Assembly: GCA_032622095.1 (NCBI GenBank)
Contig: CP136061.1
Location: 95,725,345-95,789,344, forward strand
Direction of reading: 5' to 3'
DNA length: 64,000 nucleotides
Source of the DNA: Siphonodentalium dalli
Lineage: Eukaryota; Mollusca; Scaphopoda; Gadilida; Siphonodentaliidae
Numbering within the stretch: position 1 is the stretch's first letter; each line of letters opens with the position of its first letter. The notes beneath the pieces are model-generated. The model did not search any database, was not told the origin of the DNA, and saw only the letters and a list, made by a program, of their open reading frames with translations. This document shows positions 43,696 to 55,139 of this stretch, piece by piece. The position numbers and the translations under genes are program-made.

Positions 43696-44389
43696 ATGTT
43701 CTCTCAAAGATACCTACTGTGTCACGGATTTATTGCAGTGTTATTTATTTGTGTTTTTAAACAAATCGCATGTGTTCGAGAACTGAATATTTCGGTGATT
43801 GTTCCTTTTGATCAGAGGCGACAATTCAGTTTACAACGAGTTGCGCCGGCTTTGGAGTTAGGTTTTAAGGATTCACGTGCATTCTCGAATAACACGAGAT
43901 TTAACTTCCGGTACGGTGATTCGAAATGTTCTATTATTCACGGGATTAATGAAGCATTCAAAGCATATACCGAAAACTCGGTCAATGTGTTTTTCGGCCC
44001 AGTTTGTGACCTTGCAGTGGCGCCCATGGCCAGACAAATGACGTTCTGGAATGTCCCGATCATTACCGTTGGTGCGTTCGCACGTGATTTTCGATTGAAA
44101 AGGAAATCGGCATATCCCTTGTTGACCCGCGTGTCCCCTGTCAACTATCATTCGCTAACAGGTTTGTTCGCATCAGTTTTGCGATTCTACAACTGGGGCC
44201 ACATTATGTTTCTTTTTGAAGCGGAAGGACAGTCTTATGTCATCGATGGATTGTGTCATTTTACCACAGAAGGCGTACATTATGGTCTCATGAAAGAGAT
44301 GCCTGGCATAAAACAGGACTACTTCAAACTCAACAATGTGACATCCCTGAAGAAAACAATGCTATCGGAGGTTGGGCTAAAGTACACAG
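43696..44389 (+). CDS. Natriuretic peptide receptor / receptor guanylate cyclase-like, first exon
   Basis: ATG at 43696 (MFSQRYLLCHGF...) opens a hydrophobic signal peptide of about 27 residues, followed by RELNISVIVPFDQ and the first half of an ANF-receptor (periplasmic-binding-like) ligand-binding domain. Typical landmarks are VAPALELGFKDSR, FNFRYGDSKC, VFFGPVCDLAVAPMARQMTF, NVPIITVGA and YPLLTRVSPVNYHSLTG...FYNWGH. The Cys in SKC and PVC likely form the domain's conserved disulfide. The exon ends at CAG|GTAAGT (44389/44390), a perfect splice donor, after 231 codons plus one base. Transmembrane, kinase-homology and cyclase parts must lie in later exons, none of which was recognised in the window. 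It could be a guanylate cyclase receptor or an NPR-C-like clearance receptor lacking the cyclase. Confidence 0.82.
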
Positions 44390-44395
44390 GTAAGT
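44390..44395 (+). promoter_or_regulatory. Splice donor of the receptor exon
   Basis: GTAAGT preceded by CAG matches the U1 consensus completely. Continuing past it, the frame loses family resemblance within a few codons and stops at 44466. Confidence 0.8.
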
Positions 44396-44524
44396 CTTGC
44401 ATGCATGTGATTAGGGAGTTCTCGCAACTCACGGATATAGTAAAGATTACATTTAGCTATTCGTAGCTGGTCGAAACCTCCCTAATATTTGTTTCGCAAA
44501 ATATAACGACGACGATTAGGATTA

Positions 44525-44994
44525 TGAACCCTTTCATGACGGGAGATTCGCTAGTGCAGCATTAAAGATCATGTGCCAGTGCATTATCTTATATATGCGA
44601 GTCTCCCATAGGAAGCCTCACATATATAAGACAATGCACTGGCTTACAAGGTCAGGGTAAATATTGTTAGGTCAATACATTATCTTATATATGCGAGGCT
44701 TCCTATTGGAGACTCGCATATATATAAGAGAATACATTGGAACAGGGTTTTCGCAAAATTGCAGGTTAATCATGGCAATGCACTGGCCATCGTTAGCAGT
44801 GATATATTCGCTTTGCACTGTGCATATGATTAACCCTTTCATGACTAGCTTCCTGAACTTTATCGAAAACCCTGTGCCAATGCATTCTCTTATATATGCG
44901 AATCGCCCATAGGGGGACTCACATATATAAGAGTATTAACTGTCACGTGGTCTTTAATGCTGCATCAGCGCAGCTCCCGTCATGAGAGGGTTAA
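44525..44994. mobile_element. TTAA-type MITE with a different TIR but the same inner module
   Basis: TIRs AACCCTTTCATGACGGGAG and the inverse of AACCCTCTCATGACGGGAG extend to about 50 bp (GCAGCATTAAAGA). TTAA is present at the right end (44991-44994); the left is altered to TGAA. A second internal TTAACCCTTTCATGAC lies at 44832. Its inner GTGCCAATGCATTCTCTTAT hairpins match those inside the copies at 12172 and 23941, whose outer ends are otherwise different. Confidence 0.75.
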
Positions 44995-45223
44995 GCACAA
45001 CCCACAGAATATTATTTTATTCAATCAGCCAATTGAGGACATTTGTCTGAGGCTTGATACACTCTTAGTTCTCACTTGAGCAGGCTTTACGAGATTAGCA
45101 TTATGTTATATATCACCCCGCTCTCTGTGTGACAGTAAAACAAAACACCAATACTACCTTAGTACGACTGCCGACAGAATGATGCATAGCATAGCGAGTA
45201 TGAACAGTTCCTTATTTTATCCA

Positions 45224-45711
45224 CACTCTTAGAACAAATGTATAAATTCTACACAATACGTTTTAATTTTGATCCTAAACACAATTGTGTAGAAAAGACA
45301 CATGCCATATGTGTCGAATGAAATTTCCTCAACATTGAATATGAGTGAATATGTGAGTGTCTCACATTTATTAGATGATATATGTTCTATTGGAGACACA
45401 AAACTAGCAAAGGCACAAAATATTGGCAGCAGTTGTAAATTTGTTATACACTGTGTTTGTGTCAAAACTGAACAGCACACAATTGTGTAGCACAAAGTTT
45501 TGAAGCTGCTGCCAGGTTTTTAATATGGTAGCTTTTACGAGATTTGTGTCTCTAATAGAACATATTTAATCTACTAACTATAATATACTCACATTTTCAC
45601 TCATATTCAATGTTGAGAAAATTCCACCGACATATATGCCATGTGTCGTTTCTACACAAGATAAAAATTCAAACATATTGTGTAGCATTTATACACATTG
45701 TTCTAAGAGTG
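45224..45711. mobile_element. TA-flanked MITE (Tc1/mariner-type ends), copy 1
   Basis: Ends CACTCTTAGAACAAATGT and its inverse ACATTGTTCTAAGAGTG give a long, imperfect hairpin of almost the whole element (ATTGAATATGAGTGAATATG on both sides). TA flanks the right end; the left is CA. Confidence 0.75.
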
Positions 45712-46051
45712 TAATGTGATGGCTGTATTACATAACCGTAGCTATATAACTGAATGAGCGTATGTTTAAATGAAGTTTTTGCTACAAACGGAATAAATTG
45801 ATAGCCGTCTGTTTTGACGTCACGGCTACAGTTAGAACGTACGCACACTTTGATGAGAACATGCACATATTCTGATGGTGTAATGCCCTACACGTAGTCG
45901 TAATTCTATTCCGGAGTTTTGCTAAACGTCCCTATTATAAAAAGGTCGAGTCATGCGCAAACGAGAACGTGTATTTTGATATATATACGACCACGACTCA
46001 ATCGTAAGTGGAAAGTTTTATGTCGCATGCATAACCGACCGCAAGTTATGG

Positions 46052-46336
46052 GTTAACTGTGCCGCTTCCGCTCAAGCTATCGACTTGTGGATTGGAACTT
46101 TAGTACACACATGTCTATTCTGCATGATAGTCCATGCCGTATCTCGCTCAGACATCTGGGGTGGTGCGGTAGGGTGCGGTCGGATACCGGCGGCCCTACT
46201 AAAAGCCGACCGCACCTCCCCAAGTGGTCCGAACGAGATGGGGCAAGCACTATCGTGCAGAATAGACCTGTATGTACCAAATTCCAGTCCCCAAGTGGAT
46301 AGCTTGAAGCCTTGAACGGAAGCGGCACTGTTAGGT
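46052..46336. mobile_element. Palindromic MITE (GCCGCTTCCG family), complete copy
   Basis: The left arm TAACTGTGCCGCTTCCGCTC and the right arm CGGAAGCGGCACTGTTA pair over nearly their full ~140 bp, around a GGTGCGG/CCGCACC-rich centre. Open frames here on both strands are mirror artefacts of the palindrome. Confidence 0.8.
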
Positions 46337-46356
46337 ACGCAAAATGCCATAAGGCG

Positions 46357-46741
46357 TCGACCGCACCTCCCCTGGCTGCCTGCCCACGGAATGGGACATC
46401 ACATCATGCAGCGAATACCCATATGCACCCATGTGCGATCGGGCAAATCGCTAGCTGTAGCGGAAGTGAATAAATTAACCCATACGCTGCTGTCGAATTC
46501 GCTATGAGTGTACGCAAAAACGCCGAAAATAATACCCACCGACCGCCCGCCACCAAGGGACCGAGCGAGATGTGGCATGCATTATCGTGCAGAATAGACC
46601 TTAGTGTACCAAAGTTCCATTCCCCAAGTCAATAGCTTGAGCGGAAACGGCACGTTAACCCCTAACATGCGGATGCCGATGGGTATTCGCTGCATGATAT
46701 GTCTATCTCCGTGATCAGGCAGCCAGGGAGGTGCGGTCGGT
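46357..46741. repeat. Inverted CCGCACCTCCC repeat block with a half copy of the palindromic MITE
   Basis: CCGCACCTCCCCTGGCTGCC...ATGCAGCGAATACCCATATG (46361-46426) is inverted at 46670-46738 (GGGTATTCGCTGCATGATAT...AGGGAGGTGCGG). A third copy is at about 62740-62805. Between them lies the right arm only of the MITE (46560-46657). Confidence 0.65.
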
Positions 46742-46792
46742 GCCTTTTTGGATTTTGCGTACATACCTGACGGAACCGACCGCAAGTTAGGG

Positions 46793-46975
46793 GTTAACTG
46801 TGCCGCTTCCGCTCAAGCTATCGACTTGAGGATTGGAACTTTAGTACACACAGGTCTATTCTGCATGATAGTCCATGCCGTATCTCGCTCAGACATCTGG
46901 GGTGGTGCGGTCGGGTGTGGTCGGATACAGTCGGGTGCGGACGGATGCGGTCGGCTTTTAGTAGGACCCGTAACC
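46793..46975 (+). mobile_element. Palindromic MITE, left arm only
   Basis: Same sequence as the left arm at 46052 and preceded by the same ACCGACCGCAAGTTA flank (46035 and 46777). The duplication therefore included flanking DNA. The right arm is missing. Confidence 0.7.
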
Positions 46976-47324
46976 GGTAGTTGGAATCATGCTCACGACA
47001 AGATCGTGAATATAAACTGTTTGAATTCAGCTTCGAAATGACCGCATTACGAACAACCCGCGATATCTTCATCTGAGACGACATCGCCCTCGTATGAACT
47101 AAATAACTGTAACGATTCGAAACGTAACGAGCCGAAACGTAGTCAGCAATATGCAACTAATGATGATTCTATCATTGGGGGTACGTTCTAAAACTATATT
47201 CCAAATTCCATTAAACCGCTCCAGGATACAGCTTCCACTTCAAAATTCGTGTCATGAGAACGAGGAGCAATTTGTCTGCGATAAATTGGCTCCTTTGTCA
47301 TTATTATATTTAGCCTCGAATCTT

Positions 47325-47664
47325 CTTTAATATGCCCAGCAGACATCATCCCCTTTAATATGCCCAGCAGACATCCTCCCCTTTAATATGCCCAGCAAAC
47401 ATCCTCCCCTTTAATATGTCCAGCAGACATCCTCCCCTTTAATATGCATAGCAGACATCATCCCCTTTAATATGTCCAGCAGACATCCTCCCCTTTAATA
47501 TGTCCAGCAGACATCCTCCCCTTTAATATGTCCAGCAGACAAACTCCCCTTTAATATGCCTAGCAGACAAACTCCCCTTTAATATGCCTAGCAGACAAAC
47601 TCCCCTTTAATATGCCTAGCAGACAAACTCTCCTTTAATATGCCTAGCAGACAAACTCCCCTTT
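47325..47664 (+). repeat. 28-bp minisatellite, 12 copies
   Basis: Unit starts CTTTAATATGCCCAGCAGAC, spaced exactly 28 bp from 47325 on. The second half changes from ATCCTCCC to AAACTCCC in the last five or so copies, indicating local homogenisation. Confidence 0.95.
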
Positions 47665-47748
47665 CTTTTGACATCCATATATTTATGTGCCACCTTCATT
47701 ATGTGGGGAAATTATATGACGGATAGGTTGTAAGCCATTATTTCTTTC

Positions 47749-47828
47749 ACTACACTTATGTTGACACACGGAAAGGCTTTATGGTCCGCCAGCCAGTACT
47801 CCATTCTGATTTGTTATTGTCGTACTGG
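47749..47828 (+). repeat. 80-bp direct repeat, copy 1
   Basis: CACTACACTTATGTTGACAC...CCATTCTGATTTGTTATTGT. A similar sequence is at 48804-48880. Confidence 0.75.
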
Positions 47829-48060
47829 ATATATCTTTATTGCCTCCTCGTGGGAGAGAGTGTACATGTAGAGCATGACAGTGTGCTTGATATTTACAGG
47901 TGCAAATTATATACAATATAATAGGTACATATAGAATTATTTGTATGGTCGTGCCGCAATTCGGTAGACATATTGTGCGTGGGATAAGCACGTGCGTTCA
48001 GCGGGATTCATGATCTAGGTGATGTATGGTCAGGAATAGTCCAACTTCTATGAAGGTTTC
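47829..48060 (-). mobile_element. 3' end of a family W-like retrotransposon (5'-truncated)
   Basis: The minus strand ends CTCTCTCCCACGAGGAGGCAATAAAGATAT, i.e. a CTCC...GGAG stem-loop then CAATAAAG. This is the same 3' end as the family W copies at 29745 and 57996. No ORF2 sequence precedes it, so it is a short truncated insertion. Confidence 0.55.
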
Positions 48061-48803
48061 TTCCACTTGTGTGAAGTAACAGTCAGGAATAGTTCAAGCC
48101 AATGGGTTGAGATGAGATCCTGTGTAATAGCGACGTTAATTGTTAGATATGTCACGTCGAAAATGACATAATTATTACGCGCGCCGCGTGTATACTAATG
48201 TCCAAATTTTTGTTTCGCCTGGGCGCTGGAGTTTACGCTGGGGTTTTTATTTATAGATATTGGGAATTTTTGGGACGGATTTAAAAGTCGAACTGCGCGA
48301 CCCAGAGGCCGATTCCGGTAAAAGGTGTAGTTAGGAATTTCAATTTCGTTTATTATCCTTTACATTATTATGTCAATAATGTTGATTTTTGGTTTGTGAC
48401 AAACTATGTCAATTTCAAATAAATGAAATGAAAAAGATAATTTGTAAGTCTTATATTTCAACTTTTATAGACATATTTCGTTCTGCAGCCCACTGGGGGT
48501 TGTGGTCGGAGACGGCCGAGTCGGTCGCCGGTTCGGTAATTAGGTGCTGGTTGTTATTTTAGTTTTAACGGAATTCTGAGTTGGTCATTCGCAAAACCAA
48601 TATATTTTATATTCTATAATTACAATCATGGGTATATAAGATATGATCTTGATCGCGTTACCATTTCTGACATTGGTTTTCTTGTTAGCTATAATATCCA
48701 GATCGATGACCAGAACGTGTTAATAATCGAGATTAAAGTACGACCTTATGCACGTGCGTCACATAGTAATTTAATATGCGTGAGATATGCGTTGGGGTTA
48801 CCC
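48061..48803. other. Intergenic, no gene recognised
   Basis: No coding frame was recognised. TTTCAAATAAATGAAATGAAAA near 48410-48430 could be a retroposon tail. Confidence 0.4.
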
Positions 48804-48884
48804 ACTATACTTATGTTGATAAACAGAAAGGCTTTATAGTTCTTCAGCCAGTCCTCCATTCTGATTGGTTATTGTCATTTCGGA
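48804..48884 (+). repeat. 80-bp direct repeat, copy 2
   Basis: CACTATACTTATGTTGATAA...CCATTCTGATTGGTTATTGT. Lies just upstream of the 57-bp array. Confidence 0.75.
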
Positions 48885-48918
48885 GGCTAGGTGTGGTTTG
48901 CGCTGACCCATTTTATCA

Positions 48919-51900
48919 GACAATTACTTACCTGTATTAGTTAAAATATAAAACAAGACGATTTGATAGTACCCAGACAATTACTTACCTGTATTGGTTA
49001 AAATATAAAACAAGACGATTTGATAGTACCCAGATAATTATTTACCTGTACTGGTTAAAATATAAAACAAGACGATTTGATAGTACCCAGATAATTATTT
49101 ACCTGTACTGGTTAAATTATAAAACAAGACGATTTGATAGTACCCAGACAATTACTTACCTGTATTGGTTAAAATATAAAACAAGACGATTTGATAGTAC
49201 CCAGACAATTATTTACCTGTATTGGTTAAACTATAAAACAAGACGATTTGATAGTACCCAGACAATTATTTACCTGTATTGGTTAAAATATAAAACAAGA
49301 CGATTTGATAGTACCCAGACAATTATTTACCTGTACTGGTTAAACTATAAAACAAGACGATTTGATAGTACCCAGACACTTACTTACCTGTATTGGTTAA
49401 ACTATAAAACAAGACGATTTGATAGTACCCATACAATTACATAACTCTATTGGTTAAACTATAAAACAAGACGATTTGATAGTACCCAGACACTTACTTA
49501 CCTGTATTGGTTAAACTATAAAACAAGACGATTTGATAGTACCCAGACAAGTACTTACCTGTATTGGTTAAACTATAAAACAAGACGATTTGATAGTACC
49601 CAGACAATTACATAACTCTATTGGTTAAAATATAAAACAAGACGATTTGATAGTACCCAGATAATTATTTACCTGTACTGGTTAAAATATAAAACAAGAC
49701 GATTTGATAGTACCCAGATAATTATTTACCTGTACTGGTTAAAATATAAAACAAGACGATTTGATAGTACCCTGACAATTACTTACCTGTATTGGTTAAA
49801 CTATAAAACAAGACGATTTGATAGTACCCAGACACTTACTCACGTGTATTGGTTAAACTATAAAACAAGACGATTTGATAGTACCCAGACAATTATTTAC
49901 CTGTATTGGTTAAACTATAAAACAAGACGATTTGATAGTACCCAGACAATTACTTACGTGTATTGGTTAAACTATAAAACAAGACGATTTGATAGTACCC
50001 AGACACTTACTTACCTGTATTGGTTAAACTATAAAACAAGACGATTTGATAGTACCCAGACACTTACTTACCTGTATTGGTTAAACTATAAAACAAGACG
50101 ATTTGATAGTACCCAGACAATTATTTACCTGTATTGGTTAAACTATAAAACAAGACGATTTGATAGTACCCAGACAATTACTTACCTGTATTGGTTAAAC
50201 TATAAAACAAGACGATTTGATAGTACCCAGACACTTACTTACCTGTATTGGTTAAACTATAAAACAAGACGATTTGATAGTACCCAGACAATTATTTACC
50301 TGTATTGGTTAAACTATAAAACAAGACGATTTGATAGTACCCAGACAATTATTTACCTGTATTGGTTAAACTATAAAACAAGACGATTTGATAGTACCCA
50401 GGCACTTACTTACCTGTATTGGTTAAACTATAAAACAAGACGATTTGATAGTACCCAGACAATTATTTACCTGTATTGGTTAAACTATAAAACAAGACGA
50501 TTTGATAGTACCCAGACACTTACTTACCTGTATTGGTTAAACTATAAAACAAGACGATTTGATAGTACCCAGACACTTACTTACCTGTACTGGTTAAACT
50601 ATAAAACAAGACGATTTGATAGTACCCAGACACTTACTTACCTGTATTGGTTAAACTATAAAACAAGACGATTTGATAGTACCCAGACACTTACTTACCT
50701 GTACTGGTTAAATCATAAAACAAGACGATTTGATAGTACCCAGACAATTATTTACCTGTATTGGTTAAACTATAAAACAAGACGATTTGATAGTACCCAG
50801 ACACTTACTTACCTGTATTGGTTAAACTATACAACAAGACGATTTGATAGTACCCAGACAATTATTTACCTGTATTGGTTAAACTATAAAACAAGACGAT
50901 TTGATAGTACCCAGACACTTACTTACCTGTATTGGTTAAACTATAAAACAAGACGATTTGATAGTACCCAGACAATTATTTACCTGTATTGGTTAAACTA
51001 TAAAACAAGACGATTTGATAGTACCCAGACACTTACTTACCTGTATTGGTTAAACTATAAAACAAGACGATTTGATAGTACCCAGACACTTACTTACCTG
51101 TACTGGTTAAACTATAAAACAAGACGATTTGATAGTACCCAGACAATTATTTACCTGTATTGGTTAAACTATAAAACAAGACTATTTGATAGTACCCAGA
51201 CACTTACTTACCTGTACTGGTTAAACTATAAAACAAGACGATTTGATAGTACCCAGACAATTACTTACCTGTACTGGTTAAACTATAAAACAAGACGATT
51301 TGATAGTACCCAGACACTTACTTACCTGTATTGGTTAAACTATAAAACAAGACGATTTGATAGTACCCAGACAATTATTTACCTGTATTGGTTAAACTAT
51401 AAAACAAGACGATTTGATAGTACCCAGACACTTACTTACCTGTATTGGTTAAACTATAAAACAAGACGATTTGATAGTACCCAGACACTTACTTACCTGT
51501 ATTGGTTAAACTATACAACAAGACGATTTGATAGTACCCAGACAATTATTTACCTGTATTGGTTAAACTATAAAACAAGACGATTTGATAGTACCCAGAC
51601 ACTTACTTACCTGTATTGGTTAAACTATAAAACAAGACGATTTGATAGTACCCAGACAATTATTTACCTGTATTGGTTAAACTATAAAACAAGACGATTT
51701 GATAGTACCCAGACACTTACTTACCTGTATTGGTTAAACTATAAAACAAGACGATTTGATAGTACCCAGACACTTACTTACCTGTATTGGTTAAACTATA
51801 CAACAAGACGATTTGATAGTACCCAGACAATTATTTACCTGTATTGGTTAAACTATAAAACAAGACGATTTGATAGTACCCAGACACTTACTTACCTGTA

Positions 51901-54558
51901 TTGGTTAAACTATAAAACAAGACGATTTGATAGTACCCAGACAATTATTTACCTGTATTGGTTAAACTATAAAACAAGACGATTTGATAGTACCCAGACA
52001 CTTACTTACCTGTATTGGTTAAACTATAAAACAAGACGATTTGATAGTACCCAGACACTTACTTACCTGTACTGGTTAAACTATAAAACAAGACGATTTG
52101 ATAGTACCCAGACAATTATTTACCTGTATTGGTTAAACTATAAAACAAGACTATTTGATAGTACCCAGACACTTACTTACCTGTACTGGTTAAACTATAA
52201 AACAAGACGATTTGATAGTACCCAGACAATTACTTACCTGTACTGGTTAAACTATAAAACAAGACGATTTGATAGTACCCAGACACTTACTTACCTGTAT
52301 TGGTTAAACTATAAAACAAGACGATTTGATAGTACCCAGACAATTATTTACCTGTATTGGTTAAACTATAAAACAAGACGATTTGATAGTACCCAGACAC
52401 TTACTTACCTGTATTGGTTAAACTATAAAACAAGACGATTTGATAGTACCCAGACAATTATTTACCTGTATTGGTTAAACTATAAAACAAGACGATTTGA
52501 TAGTACCCAGACACTTACTTACCTGTATTGGTTAAACTATAAAACAAGACGATTTGATAGTACCCAGACACTTACTTACCTGTACTGGTTAAACTATAAA
52601 ACAAGACGATTTGATAGTACCCAGACAATTATTTACCTGTATTGGTTAAACTATAAAACAAGACGATTTGATAGTACCCAGACACTTACTTACCTGTACT
52701 GGTTAAACTATAAAACAAGACGATTTGATAGTACCCAGACACTTACTTACCTGTATTGGTTAAACTATAAAACAAGACGATTTGATAGTACCCAGACACT
52801 TACTTACCTGTACTGGTTAAACTATAAAACAAGACGATTTGATAGTACCCAGACACTTACTTACCTGTACTGGTTAAACTATAAAACAAGACGATTTGAT
52901 AGTACCCAGACACTTACTTACCTGTACTGGTTAAACTATAAAACAAGACGATTTGGTAGTACCCAGACACTTACTTACCTGTATTGGTTAAACTATAAAA
53001 CAAGACGATTTGATAGTACCCAGACAATTATTTACCTGTATTGGTTAAACTATAAAACAAGACGATTTGATAGTACCCAGACAATTACATAACTCTATTG
53101 GTTAAAATATAAAACAAGACGATTTGATAGTACCCAGACACTTACTTACGTGTATTGGTTAAACTATAAAACAAGACGATTTGATAGTACCCAGACAATT
53201 ATTTACCTGTATTGGTTAAACTATAAAACAAGACGATTTGATAGTACCCAGACAATTATTTACCTGTATTGGTTAAACTATAAAACAAGACGATTTGATA
53301 GTACCCAGACAATTATTTACCTGTATTGGTTAAACTATAAAACAAGACGATTTGATAGTACCCAGACACTTACTTACCTGTATTGGTTAAACTATAAAAC
53401 AAGACGATTTGATAGTACCCAGACAATTATTTACCTGTATTGGTTAAACTATAAAACAAGACGATTTGATAGTACCCAGACACTTACTTACCTGTATTGG
53501 TTAAACTATAAAACAAGACGATTTGATAGTACCCAGACACTTACTTACCTGTATTGGTTAAACTATAAAACAAGACGATTTGATAGTACCCAGACACTTA
53601 CTTACCTGTATTGGTTAAACTATAAAACAAGACGATTTGATAGTACCCATACAATTACATAACTCTATTGGTTAAACTATAAAACAAGACGATTTGGTAG
53701 TACCCAGACACTTACTTACCTGTATTGGTTAAACTATAAAACAAGACGATTTGATAGTACCCAGACAATTACATAACTCTATTGGTTAAAATATAAAACA
53801 AGACGATTTGATAGTACCCAGACACTTACTTACCTGTACTGGTTAAACTATAAAACAAGACGATTTGATAGTACCCAGACACTTACTTACCTGTACTGGT
53901 TAAACTATAAAACAAGACGATTTGATAGTACCCAGACAATTATTTACCTGTATTGGTTAAACTATAAAACAAGACGATTTGATAGTACCCAGACACTTAC
54001 TTACCTGTATTGGTTAAACTATAAAACAAGACGATTTGATAGTACCCAGACAATTATTTACCTGTATTGGTTAAACTATAAAACAAGACGATTTGATAGT
54101 ACCCAGACAATTACATAACTCTATTGGTTAAAATATAAAACAAGACGATTTGATAGTACCCAGACACTTACTTACCTGTACTGGTTAAACTATAAAACAA
54201 GACGATTTGATAGTACCCATACAATTACATAACTCTATTGGTTAAACTATAAAACAAGACGATTTGATAGTACCCAGACACTTACTTACCTGTATTGGTT
54301 AAACTATAAAACAAGACGATTTGATAGTACCCAGACAAGTACTTACCTATACTGGTTAAACTATAAAACAAGACGATTTGATAGTACCCAGATAATTATT
54401 TACCTGTACTGGTTAAACTATAAAACAAGACGATTTGATAGTACCCAGATAATTATTTACCTGTACTGGTTAAAATATAAAACAAGACGATTTGATAGTA
54501 CCCAGACAATTACTTACCTGTATTGGTTAAAATATAAAACAAACGATTTGATAGTACC
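48919..54558 (+). repeat. 57-bp satellite array, about 99 copies
   Basis: The unit contains CTGTATTGGTTAAACTATAA then AACAAGACGATTTGATAGTA and CCCAGAC, followed by either AATTATTTAC or ACTTACTTAC. Because 57 is 3 x 19, one frame remains open for 1082 codons (49844-53092) and 170 codons (53150-53662), repeating YWLNYKTRRFDSTQT. This is not evidence for a protein: there is no signal or flanking domain, variants change third and first codon positions alike, and edge units contain stops. AAAATATAA variants occur mainly in the edge units, while the interior is more uniform. Two rare variants recur exactly 969 bp (17 units) apart. Confidence 0.97.
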
Positions 54559-54716
54559 GGCGACCACATTAGTGTGTTATATCACGATTAGCGAGGGACC
54601 GCAGATACCACATTGCTGTTATACACCCATGAAATAAACCACGTGTAGAAATAAACCGGCTGGTGAATACACAAGGGGTCATAGTCATCAAATGGGATTA
54701 TTTTATAAACCGGGTA

Positions 54717-55122
54717 CGCTCTTAGAACAAATGTGTATAAATTCTACACAATATGTTTTAATTTTGATCTTCAACAAAATGGTGTAGAAATGACACATGA
54801 CATGGGTAACTTTTCAGGATTTAGTCGGAAATATGGCTTGTTGCCATTCATCGGAAAGCTCTCCCCGAGAGCTTTCTGATGAATGACCACAAGCCATATT
54901 TCTGTCTAAATCGTTAGAATTTTCTCAACATTGAATAGAGTGAATATGTGAGTTTATTATAGATAGTAGGTGAGATGTGTTCTACCTGAGACACAAACCT
55001 CGTAAAAAGCTACCATATTAAAGCTCTGGCAGCAACTTAAAAACTTTGTGTTACACTTTTATGTGTTGTTCAGTGTTGACACAAGTACAGTGTAGCATTT
55101 ATACACATTTGTTCAAAGAGTG
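54717..55122. mobile_element. TA-flanked MITE (Tc1/mariner-type ends), copy 2
   Basis: Flanked by TA at 54715-54716 and 55123-55124, with ends CGCTCTTAGAACAAATGTGT and the inverse ACACATTTGTTCAAAGAGTG. It matches copy 1 at 45224 but is interrupted by the nested palindrome at 54818-54915. Confidence 0.8.
54818..54915. repeat. Palindrome nested inside the TA-flanked MITE
   Basis: TTAGTCGGAAATATGGCTTG and its inverse pair over about 45 bp per arm, around GAAAGCTCTCCCCGAGAGCTTTC. The segment is absent from the sister copy at 45224-45711. Confidence 0.8.
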
Positions 55123-55139
55123 TATAATTTATTTGGTAG

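Noticed and set aside
46072-47156. Overlapping frames on both strands with similar residues
   Set aside because: They are mirror translations of a palindromic MITE.
49844-53662. Very long open frames (1082 and 170 codons) as repeat-protein genes
   Set aside because: They are products of a 57-bp tandem array whose length is a multiple of three. Edge units carry stops and there is no non-repeat coding sequence at either end.
48919-54558. CRISPR-like array
   Set aside because: Units are contiguous direct repeats without unique spacers, and the genome is eukaryotic.
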